A stretch of DNA of 64,000 bases, from NCBI RefSeq assembly GCF_024679095.1, contig NC_066544.1:3118283-3182282 (forward strand). The letters are read 5' to 3'. The translations under genes and the position numbers were made by a program. Positions 22,069-33,479 of this stretch are shown here, one piece after another. A model generated the notes under the pieces. It was not told where the DNA came from and did no database searches. It saw only the letters and a program-made list of their open reading frames with translations. Position 1 is the stretch's first letter, and every line of letters begins with the position of its first letter. The stretch is from Eriocheir sinensis (lineage: Eukaryota; Arthropoda; Malacostraca; Decapoda; Varunidae).

Positions 22069-22680
22069 TGTAATGTGTATATTATAATGTACATGTGAAT
22101 GTATGACTGTACGTCTGGCGACACCCGGTCGGTGTCGCACAACAGGATGTCTAACAACACGTCGTGCTTTTGGCCGTGGGAAGCTGTGATGAACTGACAC
22201 TAGGATCAGCGAATGATGACTTTCATCAGCCGTCATCAACCGGAACCCACACCCTTGCGGACGAACTACAAGCAAATAAAACGGGCGAACAACGCGGAGA
22301 AGGGGGAGAAGACGGGTGACGGGCAGGCGAGCGGTGCTCTGCCGCCCCGCGCCCTGTGGTGTGGCTGGCTCTCAAATCGTGTGACTCGCTCACGTAAACT
22401 GTAAACTTTGTATACAACTTAATATAGTTAAAATACATTTGGTATTTGTATTAAACTGAGAGAGAGAACTAAAGTGAACTAAAGTGAACTTATAACGGCT
22501 ACCGCTCGGCCACACATCACTTAAGTAAAGGCTATTGTGTTGTCTCACCTACTACAATCAACTTGTGAAAGCAGGCAACGGTACACCGGACCTGACGTGA
22601 GACAGCAGTTCGCGCTTTAAACATTAAATGTAACACTTTACATTAACCACGTTAAAAACAACGCTTAAAAGACGCTAACA
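22069..22680 (+). repeat. LTR-4 3' LTR
   Basis: 612 bases, same ends as the 5' copy (TGTAATGTG...GCTAACA), followed by the ATCC target duplication. Confidence 0.93.
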
Positions 22681-23860
22681 ATCCACAATGATTTTCTCCC
22701 GCATTCAGATCAGCCGCGTAGGAGTGGGGACAGGCGTGATAAACTTAGGGCTCTGTTAGAAAAGCAAGATTGGAGTCATTTGTCCAAAGAGCAACAGCAA
22801 CTCCTGGCAGTGGTGATCCAGGAGCATCACCTAACATTCATATTAGACAAAAATGAGTTGGGATGCATTCAATCTCCCCCAGTTAACATTGGCATTAGTG
22901 ATCCAACGCCTTTTAGGAAACCAGCCTACCGTTATCCGGAAAAGGCAAAAGAGATAAAAGCAAATCTCCTACAAGCTATGGAAGCTAGGGACATAATAGA
23001 ACCTTCAACGGCAGCTTGGCTAAGCCCTATTGCCCTTGTTACCAAGCCAGATGGCAGTAAACGCATGTGCTTTGATTATTGAGAAGTGATCAGCCACCTA
23101 ACTACTGACATTTATCCTCTTCCCAGACTGGAAGAGTTGGTGGAAACTGCATCAGGAAACAAATACTATGCCACATTAGACCTGAAAGATGCTTACTTCC
23201 AGGTAATGCTGGACGAGGAGAGCAGAGATGTTACCACCTTCAGTGACGGTGTGTCTTTGTACAGGTTCAAAAGGGTGCCTTTCGGCTTAAATTGCAGTCC
23301 AGCTATATTTTCCCGTCAGATGGCCAATATAGTGTCTCCCCTTATTAAACAAGGCTGGGTAAGGAACTATTTGGATGATGTTATTCTATGGGCTCCTGAT
23401 TTTGACACTCTAGTTAAGAGGCTGGACACCCTTTTCAAGTGTTTCACCCAGAGTGGAGTCAAACTGAATCTTAGCAAATGCTTTTGGTCAGAGGCAAGTG
23501 AAATTCGTAGGTCACATTGTGTCTGAAAATGTATGTCAGCCTGATCCATCAAATGTAGAGGCAATAAGAGACATGAAAGCCCCAATCAAGGTGAAAGAAG
23601 TCCGCCGTTTCCTTGGAATGTGTGGCTTCTATAGGAAACATATTCCCAAATTTGCCAAAATTGAAACTCCTCTCACCAACCTTACTAAAAATAATGTAGC
23701 ATTTGTGTGGACAGAGAAGTGTCAGGAAGCTTTTGAGAAACTGAAACAGTGCCTTACACAAGCACCAATCCTAGTAAGAGCAGACATCTCTCAGCCATGC
23801 GTTGTAACCACTGATGCCAGTAAAACACATGTGGGTGGTGTACTAAGTTAACTTCACCCT
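22681..23860 (+). pseudogene. pol: LTR-1 reverse transcriptase
   Basis: Gypsy-type RT continuing the linker interrupted at 17990. Order: RKPAYRYPEKAKEI, then ARDIIEPSTAAWLSPIALV, KPDGSKRMCFDY, then PLPRLEELVETASG, YYATLDLKDAYFQV, RVPFGLNCSPAIF, the active site YLDDV (about 23371), then the thumb FLGMCGFYRKHIPKFA. Defects: a TGA at 23081 right after CFDY and a frameshift at about 23495 between NLSKCFW and KFVGHIV. It would copy element RNA into DNA in the particle. All catalytic aspartates are present although the chain is broken. Confidence 0.93.
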
Positions 23861-24247
23861 GACGGGAAAAACAAGGCTATAGCGTACTTCTCAAAGAAGC
23901 TGAAGCCAACAGAGGTTAGATATTCAGCTTCAGATAAAGAGGCACTAGCAGTGGTCCTAACATGTAGGGGGGAACAAAGTTTACCATCTTTACAGACCAC
24001 CAGCCCCTCACTAGTATATTTAAGAAAAAAGACTAAGTCCCCCCGAATGAACCGTTGGATCCTAGAGATGAGGGAATATAATTATATAGTACACTATGTT
24101 CAGGGCAAGGATAATCATGTTGCTGATAGCCTTTCACGGCCAGTAAGGGTGATACAGAGGACTCAAGAACCAATATGGTTGGGTAAGAGCAAGGAGGAAA
24201 TGAGGGCATTGCAGTTAGAGGAAGATAAATGGAAGGAAATGATTTAG
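23760..24247 (+). pseudogene. pol: LTR-1 RNase H
   Basis: RNase H domain typical of gypsy elements: VVTTDASKTHVGGVLS with the first catalytic Asp, then AYFSKKLKPTEVRYSASDKE with the catalytic Glu region, then (after a shift near 23970) TDHQPLTS, and VQGKDNHVADSLSR at its end. A TAA after VLS and one frameshift interrupt it. It would degrade the RNA strand after reverse transcription. Confidence 0.9.
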
Positions 24248-25398
24248 TACCTTGAGGGTGATAGAGTTCCACGCAAAAGGTTTCATCGTTGCACCCTGAA
24301 CCAGTTCTCTTTGTGGGATAATATCTTATACTATACAGTGACCAGGAAGGACGGCAGTGAACAATTTTGTCTTGTTGTCCCTGAGTCCTTAAAGCAGAGT
24401 GCACTCCATCATGCACATGTCCAGTCAGGTCACTGAGGTCAAAAGAAAACCCTCACCACTGCAGAGTCGCTATTTTTCTGGTGTAATATGAAGACTGATG
24501 TATGTAATTATGTTAAAACCTGTTCCACTTGTCAACAACTGAAACATTCTGCAGGCTTACAGCAGCATTGGCAAGAAATGCCAGCAGTAGATAAGCCTCT
24601 TGAAAGAGTCAGTATGGGTGTAGTTGATATGGTAGCAGGTACACAAGGCTTTAGGTATGTATTGACTGTATTAGATCATTACAATAGGTACACTAAATTG
24701 TTTCCCCTGAAAACTAAGGCCACAGAGGGAGTATGTGAAGCTTTCTCGAGTTATATTGCATATTTTGGGGCTGTCCTGGTGGATAATGGTGGCGAGATCA
24801 GTTCGGCCTCCTTCCAAAACCTCTGCCGCACTAACCATATCACCCTGTGCCACACCACCCCATACCATCCCCAAGGAAACAGCATCAGCGAGCGCTACCA
24901 CCGAACGCTCAAGTCTGTGTTGGCCACCCTATGTCAAGGACACCCTCATCGGTGGCCAAGCTTGCTCCCAGCATGCCAGAAGGTACTGAACATGGCAGTG
25001 CACACTACTAAGGGTGAGCAGCCCTACTTTGCCTTCTCGTGTCGTCCGCCAGCCAGGTGGGTGTTCGTCTCCCAGAAATTGAAGGTACAGAAGAGGGTAT
25101 AGCAGAAGCTCATACTATCCTCAGGGAGACACACCGGAAAATGGCAAGGAAGTTTCGGGCAGTAGCTAACCGTGGGGACAGAAACCAAAATGTCGGTGTG
25201 CGTTCTCTGGTGTGGGTGAAAATTGAGGGTAACCTACCTGGTACTTGTAAGAAACTTAATCTGAAATGGTTGGGCCCTTACAGGGTAGTTGAAGTGATCA
25301 GGGATGGTTCTGCTTATGTCCTTGAGAATGTTTTTGATGGACGAATACTGCAAAGGGCTGCAGAGAAGGTGAAACCTTATTGTGGTAGAGAGGAGTAG
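24248..25398 (+). pseudogene. pol: LTR-1 integrase
   Basis: HHCC zinc finger: HHAHVQSGH (24410-24435, followed by a TGA) and CSTCQQLKH (24529-24549). The catalytic core shows D in VVDMV (24626), D in LVDNGGE (24780), and E in SISERYHRTL (24880-24912), with the diagnostic TPYHPQGN just before. A shift near 25035 leads into the C-terminal SH3-like fold (LNLKWLGPYRVVEV ... VKPYCGREE) ending at the TAG at 25396. The enzyme would insert the cDNA. DDE residues are intact despite one stop and one frameshift. Confidence 0.93.
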
Positions 25399-25423
25399 AT
25401 CACCGAGGCGATATGTGGAGGAA

Positions 25424-26039
25424 TGTTGTGTCCAAAGTTCATAAGCTTGTATCTGTGTTAGCTTAAGGATTTTTGCAATGGTGCTACAATGTATGTGTTC
25501 TTGATGATTTTGGGTTGTACAAGGTGTTAGCCGGGTATGTCGAGGGGGAGGGGTTGTTAATTGAGAGACACCTAGGCAGGATGGGTTAAGCTCCACCTCT
25601 CCCTTACCCTTCTGCTGATATTACACATTCCAGTTTGGTGTGGCTGGCGTCTATTATTGGGGGATGATTTGAAACTGTTTGGGAAGGGATGCAGTATAAT
25701 GTGGATATTTAGCAGAGGGGGAACACCCCACTTGAGCTCAGGTTTTAAGTTGTGCCGGCGTGGATGCTATAAGGCACGTATGACAGATCCAGGTGTGCAG
25801 GACCTGGTAGTATCTCTTCATGAGGCGTCAAGCAGGCTATCGGTTATATACCTATGAGTGCATGTCCTGCTGCGGAAACGGATGAGTTGTGTGATTCGAA
25901 AGTATGTCTGGGGGTAGAACGATTCTGTTTATTTTCTGGATTTATTGGGGAGAATGTTGTGTGCAAAACAGGACCCCTTGGTGCCGTTTCCTGTCGCTGA
26001 GAGAGGCGAGTTTGTCCCTGTGGCGGACACTCATCCAAC
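25424..26039 (+). repeat. LTR-1 3' LTR, first part
   Basis: Starts after a purine-rich GTGGAGGAA that serves as a plausible polypurine tract, at TGTTGTGTCC. It is interrupted at 26039 by LTR-3. Because the 5' LTR is truncated, the start is inferred from the polypurine tract and the TG rule. The second part lies at 36020-37314. Confidence 0.6.
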
Positions 26040-27231
26040 TTTTGGACCCTTCTTTTCTTGTATTTAGTCTTTATATTTTATTTTATTTGCATCAACTTGT
26101 ATTAAAACAACTCTTTTATCACTCATTAATTACTCCATAAATAATCTCACCGTCTCGTATCCCTGGTAGCGTGATCCGGCTTAAGTTGTTCTTAGAGACT
26201 GGTGTTCAAGGACAAACAAGGGAAAATTAATATATACATTTATTTTAAATTAAATGAAAGTAATTGCCCAACGCAATAGTCTATGCTCAGTCGATCATAA
26301 CACTCTGGCGTATTCAGCAATGGATACAACATATGACAAACGACATGTCTTAAACATAATACTACAATATGTGCTCAATTGTTGCCAATAATGATAACAC
26401 TCGTCGTTCCACAAGCAGTGGTCTGTATCTCTCTGCTTACATCACAATAATTATGTACTCTCCTCACAAATCCTTATAACACATATCCATAGTATAATCT
26501 ACTACAATTCACGGGAGCATCAAATTATACCACACCCAGTGGTTTTACCTTTGCTTTACATCGCAATAAAATAATCACAATCCTGTCCCACTCACAATCC
26601 TACTACACATCTCCTACATTATGATCTCCAGGACAATACAGTCGGTTTCCCTTAGATCCTCGAATTTCTACTCACGATTAAGATCACAACAGCCATTCTC
26701 AGCTGCGTGAGTAGAGCAGCTCTGATTGAAGTGGGAGCCAAGCTCGGTCTGCCCATACCACTGATTTCTAGGTCACATTTTTCTTTGCTTGAGGCGGAAC
26801 TACATCCTTGACACGCCTTAATGTTCTACATAACCAGTTGCCGATACTTCCTGTCAACAACCATTGAGTCGCTCATTATGTTGTATTGTTTACTATTCGT
26901 GATTCACTCTTAAGACACTCCCACAGTGACTTCTCTGTTCAGTTATTCGCTTATAGCATGTCGTCACGACTGACATCACATGTTCAGAGTCTTTTTGAAT
27001 GGTCATCCACACTTTCTGACCCCGCCTTTCTGGGCATCTGTTTTCTGTATCTGGGTCTGGATATATGTTTTCCGTTACCCTCGTTGTCACCCTCCTTGTT
27101 AGTATTTGTCCTATGAGATGTTTACACTGTTGTATATCTGTCACCCTCCTTGTTAGTGTTTGTCCTGTCAGATGTTTACGCTGTACTGTTATGGCCATTC
27201 CTCTTGTTTGTTCGTTTTCTGGGTCCCGACA
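26040..27231 (-). repeat. LTR-3 3' LTR
   Basis: 1,192 bases, on the plus strand from TTTTGGACCC to GGGTCCCGACA. It matches 34727-36015 throughout. The last ~340 codons of the env-like frame run into it. Confidence 0.92.
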
Positions 27232-29290
27232 TACTTCCCCTTCCGGAAGATCTCGCCCCTGAGATCTCACAGGTGTTGGTTGAGAAGACACGCCTTTCAA
27301 TGTCTGCATTTGGCTCGAGTCTGGAAGTAGGCGGCGTCGTGCGTAGAGCAGGACATAGGAATACCCCACGGCAGACGTCACCAGAAGAAGAACCAGGATC
27401 ACGACAATGGCGAAGACAATCCACCAATGGATTTCGGGTTGAAAGGGCTGATCCGGCTCGACCACAGAATTTAGGGGCTGCAAGCCAGCTGTTAGCTCCT
27501 GTAGGGGGATGGACTCAGCACTGCGAAGAGATGGAATGTCATGCAAAACGGACCAGTTAAGGTGGCCTGTATGATCCTTTAGGAGAAGAGGGAGGTGGAG
27601 AGGGAGAGGGGCGAGCGAGACCTTGATGGGGGGCCCCTCCATAACTGCTTCTTGTCCAGGAAGTGTCAGGGATGGGCTGTGGGCGCTGCAACCTTGCCGA
27701 AGCATTAATATCCCACTACCCGTCAGGCTGACAGTATGTGTGTTTACAGGATTGGTTGGGCATGTGAGTGTCAGAGTGATGGGGGAGGCAAGTGAATAGG
27801 TCCAGTAGCCAGGACCTTTTAAAAACAAAGGAGGAAATGTTTTTAAGACTATTGTGTGGCAGAAGTTGATGACTGACTCATGATTCAAGAAAGCAGCCGA
27901 TTCACAAGAAGCTGCGTGACTAGCCTCATAGACAGGGCCTGTGGGAGGACAAACTATCATATGGTTATTCTTGTTACAGTGTTCTATACTAGAAAGCAGA
28001 AAATATATTTTCCTATTCTCACTGAAGGCAATATATCTTCAATCAACACTATAAGAAAGTAAGTGCCATTCTGCACAGAAAATGGAAGGGAGTCGATTCG
28101 AAAGACATCAAAGGTGTCAGGCGGATCTCCTCGTAAAGGTTTGGTGAGACAGAAATTACAAGAATCGTGCAAAGCCGTTGTCCTGGAGGACACAGTTATT
28201 ACATCCCTATATAAAGCTAAAAAATCAGGAACCGCAAGGCACAAAAGACCTGGAAGCCGAACCTAGGCTTCCTTTAATGTACTGAACAACTGTTTGTCTC
28301 ACATAATGGTTGGAGTTATGTATGTTTGAAGGGGAGCCTGCAGACTCAACTCTAAATCTTGAATACCTGGACTTATGTGTCTCAATGCTAAGTCAAAATA
28401 CAACAATGCTTGTTGGAGCTTTTTTCTCTTCCTAATGCCAAAGACTATAGAAAATTGGCGCACAACTTGGGTCAATACATCTACAGCTGAATGTAGCCTA
28501 ATAAAGGCAGATTGCATGGCATGCATATTACTTAACGGTGTTGAGTTTTCCATAATTAACATTTAAATATATACAATCTTTCTCAGTTAATGACTCTAGC
28601 ACTCAATTTTTTTTACATGAATTGCATCAACTTGAGCCTGGGTCGCAGTACCAAATAGGTTATTAGACAAGGATCCTTAAAAAAATAATTATTTCCCGTT
28701 TTTTTTATATAATTCATAGAAGCATGCAGCTTGTTTTGATTAGTAGTCATCACATAGCCTAAAACTTTTCTTAGATGATGCAACAATGAACTGAATTCAT
28801 TTTCAAAATTAAAGAGTGTGTATTTTATTGCTTTTACAGCTGGATACTCAGGTGACATTTGAATAACATTTCAAGCTAAAGAAGCAGTTAAATTCCGTGC
28901 TTTATATAATGCAGCTAAAACACCTTATGTGAGGATAAACGGTACTATAGTCTCTGTCTGTGAGGACTATAATATAGATAGTATGTTGGTGTGAAACTTA
29001 GGCCAGCACGTGTTGGGGACTCCTATTGTGTTATTGAGTCGTACACCGATAGAGTCAAATAAATTTGTGTTTTACCTCGTCATATTTCCGCTTAATTACT
29101 GCATTTTCATCCTTATACATTATTCTTGTTTTATATCGTATTGGCTTTGACACTACATTAGGCAAATCTTGTACCGTTGAGGAAGAGCGAAGGCCATATC
29201 TATGCTGGGGTGGCTCTAAAAGTTTGGGAGTAACCTGAGAAGGTAGTGTCTGTGCATCAGCTGTTTATTGCTGTTGTAGAACGAACATTA
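26893..29290 (-). pseudogene. env: LTR-3 env-like gene, fragmented
   Basis: Several minus-strand pieces, from 5' to 3': about 28858-28613, 28562-28299, 28244-27984 and the longest, 27960-26893 (355 aa). The last has an ectodomain with spaced cysteines, then a single strong membrane segment (WWIVFAIVVILVLLLVT, about residues 178-194) followed by a basic stop-transfer end (LLYARRRL) and a long hydrophilic tail. That is the layout of the C-terminal subunit of a class-I style or baculovirus-F-like Env, as in errantiviruses. The tail contains degenerate tandem units encoded by the LTR minisatellite. Frameshifts and stops separate the pieces, so no complete protein is encoded. Identification rests on position after integrase plus the membrane topology. 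Confidence 0.7.
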
Positions 29291-29323
29291 TTTAATGTGT
29301 CATGAGCAGCAGCCACTTCTCCG

Positions 29324-29900
29324 CTACGAGTTATCATTTTCGGTAGAATTAGTCTCAGTACCAGGGATGAGCAATGCAGAAAATATTTCAGTGCCTGTCT
29401 CCGAATTTACAGGGTATGCTCGCCTAACCGTTGGACATTGCTGCACGTCGATGCAGTCTTCATGAAGGACTTTTACTCTATCTGTGTGGACCGTTGAAAC
29501 CTTACTAGTCCTGAGGTTCCTAATTTTTACCACTACATCACTGATTTTCTTTATTACCCTGTAGGGTCCATTAGAAATAGGTTGCAACTTTTTACTTTCT
29601 CTTCTTTTTGGTGTATGTTTGAGGAATACTCTGTCGCCAACGCTGATTGTTTTGAGTTTCGTAGGTTTGTAGTACTTTTCCATTTCTTCTCTATCTTCTT
29701 CAATGTAAACCTGGTATCTATCATAAACTTTCTTTGCAACTGCAGCCATTTCCTCTTTATAGGAGTAAATATCATAAACTTTCCTTGTAATTGCAGCTAT
29801 TTCCTCTTATAGGAATAAATATCATAAACTTTCTTTGCAATTGCAGCCATCTCCTCTTTTTAGGAGTCAATATCATACCAGGGCTGCTGAGTTTTTTTTC
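29324..29900 (-). pseudogene. pol: LTR-3 integrase C-terminal domain
   Basis: Minus-strand 141-aa frame with the chromatin-binding/SH3-like C-terminal signature: VGDRVFLKHTPKRRESKKL, then GPYRVIKKISDVVVKI, then TVHTDRVKVL. The upstream end is distorted by three tandem copies of a unit of about 58 bases (29703-29878). The zinc finger and DDE core are missing between here and the RNase H piece, so the enzyme is inactive. Confidence 0.85.
29703..29878. repeat. Triplicated ~58-base unit in the integrase region
   Basis: Three adjacent copies of a segment containing ATAAACTTTC.TTG.AA.TGCAGC.AT.TCCTC. It lies at the edge of the integrase deletion. Confidence 0.75.
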
Positions 29901-30000
29901 TTTTCTAACATAGTGTAGGGTATACGAGGATCTCTAAAAATCCTCTCTCTGTCTCTCTCGATATAAAGGGGACTCCTTTATGGTGCGATGATACGCAGCA

Positions 30001-30247
30001 TTATAGGCCAGGGTGACTGCAAGTAAGTAACATAATATCCCAAACGGACACATTTCCTAGAACCATTGTCCTCAAAATGTTAATAACGGTATAATTTGCG
30101 CGCTTTATTATTATTAGTAGTAGTATTAATGGGCGGTTCACTTGCAACCCATATATTACGGCTAAAGCCTCTCGTTCAACTGTACTGTACCGCTGTTTTG
30201 CCGTGTTCAATTTCCTACTAAAAAAGGAAATAGGTCTTAGTTTATTA
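30001..30247 (-). pseudogene. pol: LTR-3 RNase H, downstream part
   Basis: Minus-strand NKLRPISFFSRKLNTAKQRYS followed closely by EREALAVIY (catalytic Glu region). When the transposon 30248-31766 and one TTA are removed, the frame joins exactly to QRQDND at 31770. Downstream it loses homology at about 30140, where the large pol deletion begins. Confidence 0.88.
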
Positions 30248-31766
30248 CACTGGTCAACAGCCAATTTTCATCAGGGATATTATGTGGTGTTTAATATTTA
30301 ATTTTGCCCGCTGATTTCAAAAATGTAATCGGTTTCCTTCTATCAGGCACAGCTTTTCTGATGAGATAAGAGAGACATATAACTCCGATTAGTAGCATCG
30401 CTACATGTGAACGTCTTTTACAGGTAAATGCTGATTGGTATTTTATAAACAAAAGTGTGCATTATGTAATTTTATGTTTTCCATTATTATTTTAGACCGT
30501 TGAGTCATGCATTTCTCACAAAATATTTCATCGATCATCTTTTGTACCTTCAAAAACTTTACTTTTTGTTTCAGGTGTCCCACCATCATCACCATCATCA
30601 AACTCTATTCAGGATGTCTAGGCATTGCAAGAACAGTCCTGATATATTTTGTTATGTCTGTGGTTCATTTACCACCAAAGCTCAGCAACGTGTCATCACA
30701 ATTGAAATCAAGAAGATCTACCAGCTATATACTTTGGATACTCTCTTGGAGATCAAGATAAGAGTTGGGCACCGCATATCATCTGCTCAGCTTGTTCAAA
30801 TAGACTAAGACATTGGTTTAATAAGAGCAACTGCCAAGCACTATGTGCAATCAGAGTGGCCCCTGCGAAAATCATATGAGCCGGGAGTTTTTAGCGTCCA
30901 GAGTAAGCCACTTGTAAACCCAGAAAATTTTCTCCTTCCCCCTCTTCACATAAAGCTTGGCCTCATGAATCAATTCGTGAAGACACTTGCCAGGAAAAGC
31001 TCAGGAGGTTTCGAATATGTGAAGGCTAAGTTTCCAAAAATCACAGAGGCAAAACTGAAGGAAGGCTTATTCGTAGGTCCGCAGATAAAATAACTCCTGA
31101 AGGACAATAACCTCCTCACAACCCTAGATGAGACAGAGCTTAAAGCTTGGGAATCATTCAAATGCCTTTGTGAAAACTTCCTAGGCAACAAGAGATCTCT
31201 AGAATTTAGAAATGGAGTGAAATGTCTTCTAGACTCCTATGCTGCAATGGGTTGTCGTATGTCACCGACAGTCCATTTCCTTGATTCACATCTGGACTTT
31301 TTTGCAGAGAACCTTGGAGCAGTGTCTGATGAGCAAGGGGAACGCTTTCATCAAGATATTGCATCAATGGAACAACGATATCAAGGATTCTGGAATGCAG
31401 GGATGTTAGCTGACTAGTGCTGGATGTTATGCAGGGATGAACCTGAGAAAAAACACAAAAGAAAGTCCAAATCTCAAAGATTTTAAGCTGTAATTCATTA
31501 GAGTACATTTTAACTTTATTTTGTACATAATAGATTTGATTTTGTACAATAAAAAGCCATGTAAGTGTCATATATTGCATTCAATAAACCTTATTCAGAT
31601 ATGCTTTACACACCCTGTACGTTAAAACAACAGGTATCAGTAACATTAAAATGTGACCTGATAGAGAAAAACGGACTTCAGATCCGTAATCAGCATAAAA
31701 ATTAACACAGAAAAGTCAGTTTGCAACTCTGATGATTAAAAAAAAGTTTCATTTTGTTGACCAGTG
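30248..31766 (+). mobile_element. DNA transposon with CACTG ends inserted in LTR-3
   Basis: 1,519 bases with perfect 12-base terminal inverted repeats CACTGGTCAACA / TGTTGACCAGTG and a 3-base duplication TTA (30245-30247 and 31767-31769). CACT(A/G) ends with a 3-base duplication are the pattern of the CMC (CACTA/EnSpm) group, but the encoded protein is not a CACTA transposase that I recognise, so the superfamily is open. Removing the element restores the LTR-3 RNase H frame. It carries one intronless reading frame (30614-31486) and a polyadenylation signal AATAAA at about 31547. Confidence 0.88.
30614..31486 (+). pseudogene. Transposon-encoded cysteine-rich protein, broken
   Basis: Starts MSRHCKNSPDIFCYVCG with a CX2C pair. 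After a frameshift near 30760, ICSACSNRLRHWFNKSNCQ gives a second CX2C pair, so four cysteines could bind zinc in a ZAD- or BED-like fold. A middle region (30924-31092) reads LLPPLHIKLGLMNQFVK and FPKITEAKLKEGLFVGPQIK, ending in a TAA at 31090. The C-terminal part contains MGCRMSPTVHFLDSHLDFF, then EQGERFHQDI, a TAG after GMLAD, and a basic tail KKHKRKSKSQRF at 31486. I associate this motif order with uncharacterised multi-copy invertebrate proteins. Its location inside terminal inverted repeats suggests a transposase or accessory protein. Function is unproven. Confidence 0.6.
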
Positions 31767-32156
31767 TTATCATTATCCTGTCGTTGCATTACTCCACCAG
31801 TACTGTAGCTGGACGCGTCAGTAGTGAGCACGAAAGGTTTGTTAAAGTCAGGGAATTTTAAAGTGAATGTGTCAAGCATTCTATCCTTAAGAGTTGAGAA
31901 CGCAATTTTTGCTTCATCTGTCAATATGAATGGGGTTTTATCTTTCTTCTTGAGTGTACCTTTCTTCCCTTTGTTAATCTTTAAAAGAGGAGCAAAAATT
32001 TGTGAATAATTTGCAATAAATTTGCGATAATAATTAGTCAATCCAAGAAATGACTGTAAATCAGAACAGTTTGGGGGGCCGGGATGTTTTGTATGGCCTC
32101 CAGCTTGCTAGATTGAGGTCTTATTCCCTCTGAGCTGATGACATGGCCCAGGTAAT
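31767..32156 (-). pseudogene. pol: LTR-3 RT thumb and RNase H start
   Basis: Minus strand. After a shift at about 32156 the RT thumb continues (VDYLGHVIS, then LGLTNYYRKFIANYSQIFAPLL) into RNase H with FVLTTDASSYSTGGVM, containing the first catalytic Asp. It ends at the CACTG transposon. Both parts are recognisable gypsy-type domains. Confidence 0.9.
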
Positions 32157-33251
32157 CTACTTTGTCCTTAAAAAGTTACACTTCTCCATCTTAATAGTCA
32201 GTTTGGCTTCCTTTAAGCGTTCCAGAATTTGTTCTAAGTTATCTACGTGATTAGAAGATGTATCGCCCAGGATAATTATGTCATCAAAGTACACCTGACC
32301 CTTGTTAATTAAGAGTCCTGTAAGGACAGTGTTTATTATGTTCTGGAAGCAGAACGAGGCTGTTTTAAGGCCAAAAGGGAGGGAAGTAAATTCCCAATGT
32401 CCTGCTGGAGAAGAAAGTGCCGTCTTCTCTCTGCTAATTTCATCTAGGGGGATTTGATGGTAACCCTGTTTCAAGTCTAGGCATGAAAAAAGCTTACTAT
32501 CTCCCAATTGATTGAGTATGGTAGTTATATTACGGAGTGGGTACCGGTCGTCCCGTAGTGTTTTATTAAGTACCCGGAAGTCCAGACAAAGTCGTAGTAC
32601 TCCATCTTTTTTTGACACTGGGATAAGTGGGGCATTATAGGGTGATCGCGAAGGGCGAATCACACCCTGTTGCTGGAGCGATATAAGTTGTTCATTTACT
32701 CTGTCATGATAACTGATATGAATGTTATATGGACGCCTGTACACTACTTCATCAGTGTTTTGCTTGATGGTGCTAAGAAAATAGGGATTTACTGTTAATG
32801 GTTCTTGTTCTGTGGAAAACACTGTTAAATATTTATCTGTTAAGGACTTTAAGACCTTATTCTCTCTCTCTTCACTGGGGAATTTAGCGTCAGCAATTTG
32901 ATAGAGGCTTTTCTTCCTTCCTTCAAGCTCTGCAGGCTCCAAGTCTGTCTTAACTGTGTCAGCGGTCTGTACACTAGATACTTGTGGCAGATCAGCGTAT
33001 ACCTCATGAGTGACAGGCTTAACAAATCCTAACGTTGTATTATCATATATCTTTACACTTTCACTTTCAATATTCAAATACGGCACAGTGACATAAGATC
33101 TTTGATTGTCAGGTGAATGGGTCAACTTAACTATCCCTGAGCACAAGACTCTAGCCTGAGGAGTACTAACACAAGGCTCAAATAAAGCTTCAGTTGCCTG
33201 TAGTTGCGTCACTAGCGTTATGTAACCTGCAACAGATGCATGCAGTTGCAA
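32157..33251 (-). pseudogene. pol: LTR-3 reverse transcriptase
   Basis: The best-preserved frame of LTR-3 (364 aa, open). From the N-terminus: a linker of about 150 residues, then RRPYNIHISYHDRVNEQLI, QQGVIRPSRSPYNAPLIPV, KKDGVLRLCLDFRVLN, LDLKQGYHQIPLDEISREKT, LPFGLKTASFCFQ and the active site VYFDDIIIL near residue 325. The FDD form of YxDD is common in gypsy-group RTs. The frame ends with a frameshift after FLRTK. RT would work with the RNase H just downstream. Confidence 0.92.
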
Positions 33252-33479
33252 AGGTTCAGCTGCTTGGCAACGTACGGCCTTATTTTCAGTGAGACATTCT
33301 TCATTTCCATCTACATTTAGCTAAAATCCTTCACCTCTAGATATAAGACATTTTTCCTGGCATAATGGGTTGTATTGGTTTGGTTTCCCCTTCTATTATC
33401 AGTTTTCAGCTTCGTTCTTTTGTTTCTCATTTAGTTGCAATGTTTTCAAAATCATCTCATGTTACATGACAAATCAGTA

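Larger units (their letters stand above)
17991..22680 (+). mobile_element. LTR-4: complete non-autonomous LTR retrotransposon
   Basis: 4,690 bases bounded by two 612-base LTRs and flanked by the 4-base duplication ATCC (17987-17990 and 22681-22684). It lies inside LTR-1 pol. The interior (18603-22068) has no protease, RT, RNase H or integrase, only a short gag-like stretch. It is therefore a large non-autonomous derivative (LARD-like) or an element with deleted pol. A TGG-starting sequence TGGTGAACAGCGGTTTACGG at about 18621-18640 may be the primer site, although it is 18 bases beyond the LTR, farther than usual. It would depend on proteins of a related autonomous element. Confidence 0.9.

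Noticed and set aside
26893..27960. Host membrane-protein gene on the minus strand
   Set aside because: Its 3' half lies in an LTR duplicated at 34727-36015 and it follows integrase, so it is the element's env-like ORF.
30574..30600. His-rich run (CATCATCACC repeats) as a metal-binding tag or gene start
   Set aside because: Short triplet repeat upstream of the transposon ORF start. No conserved context.
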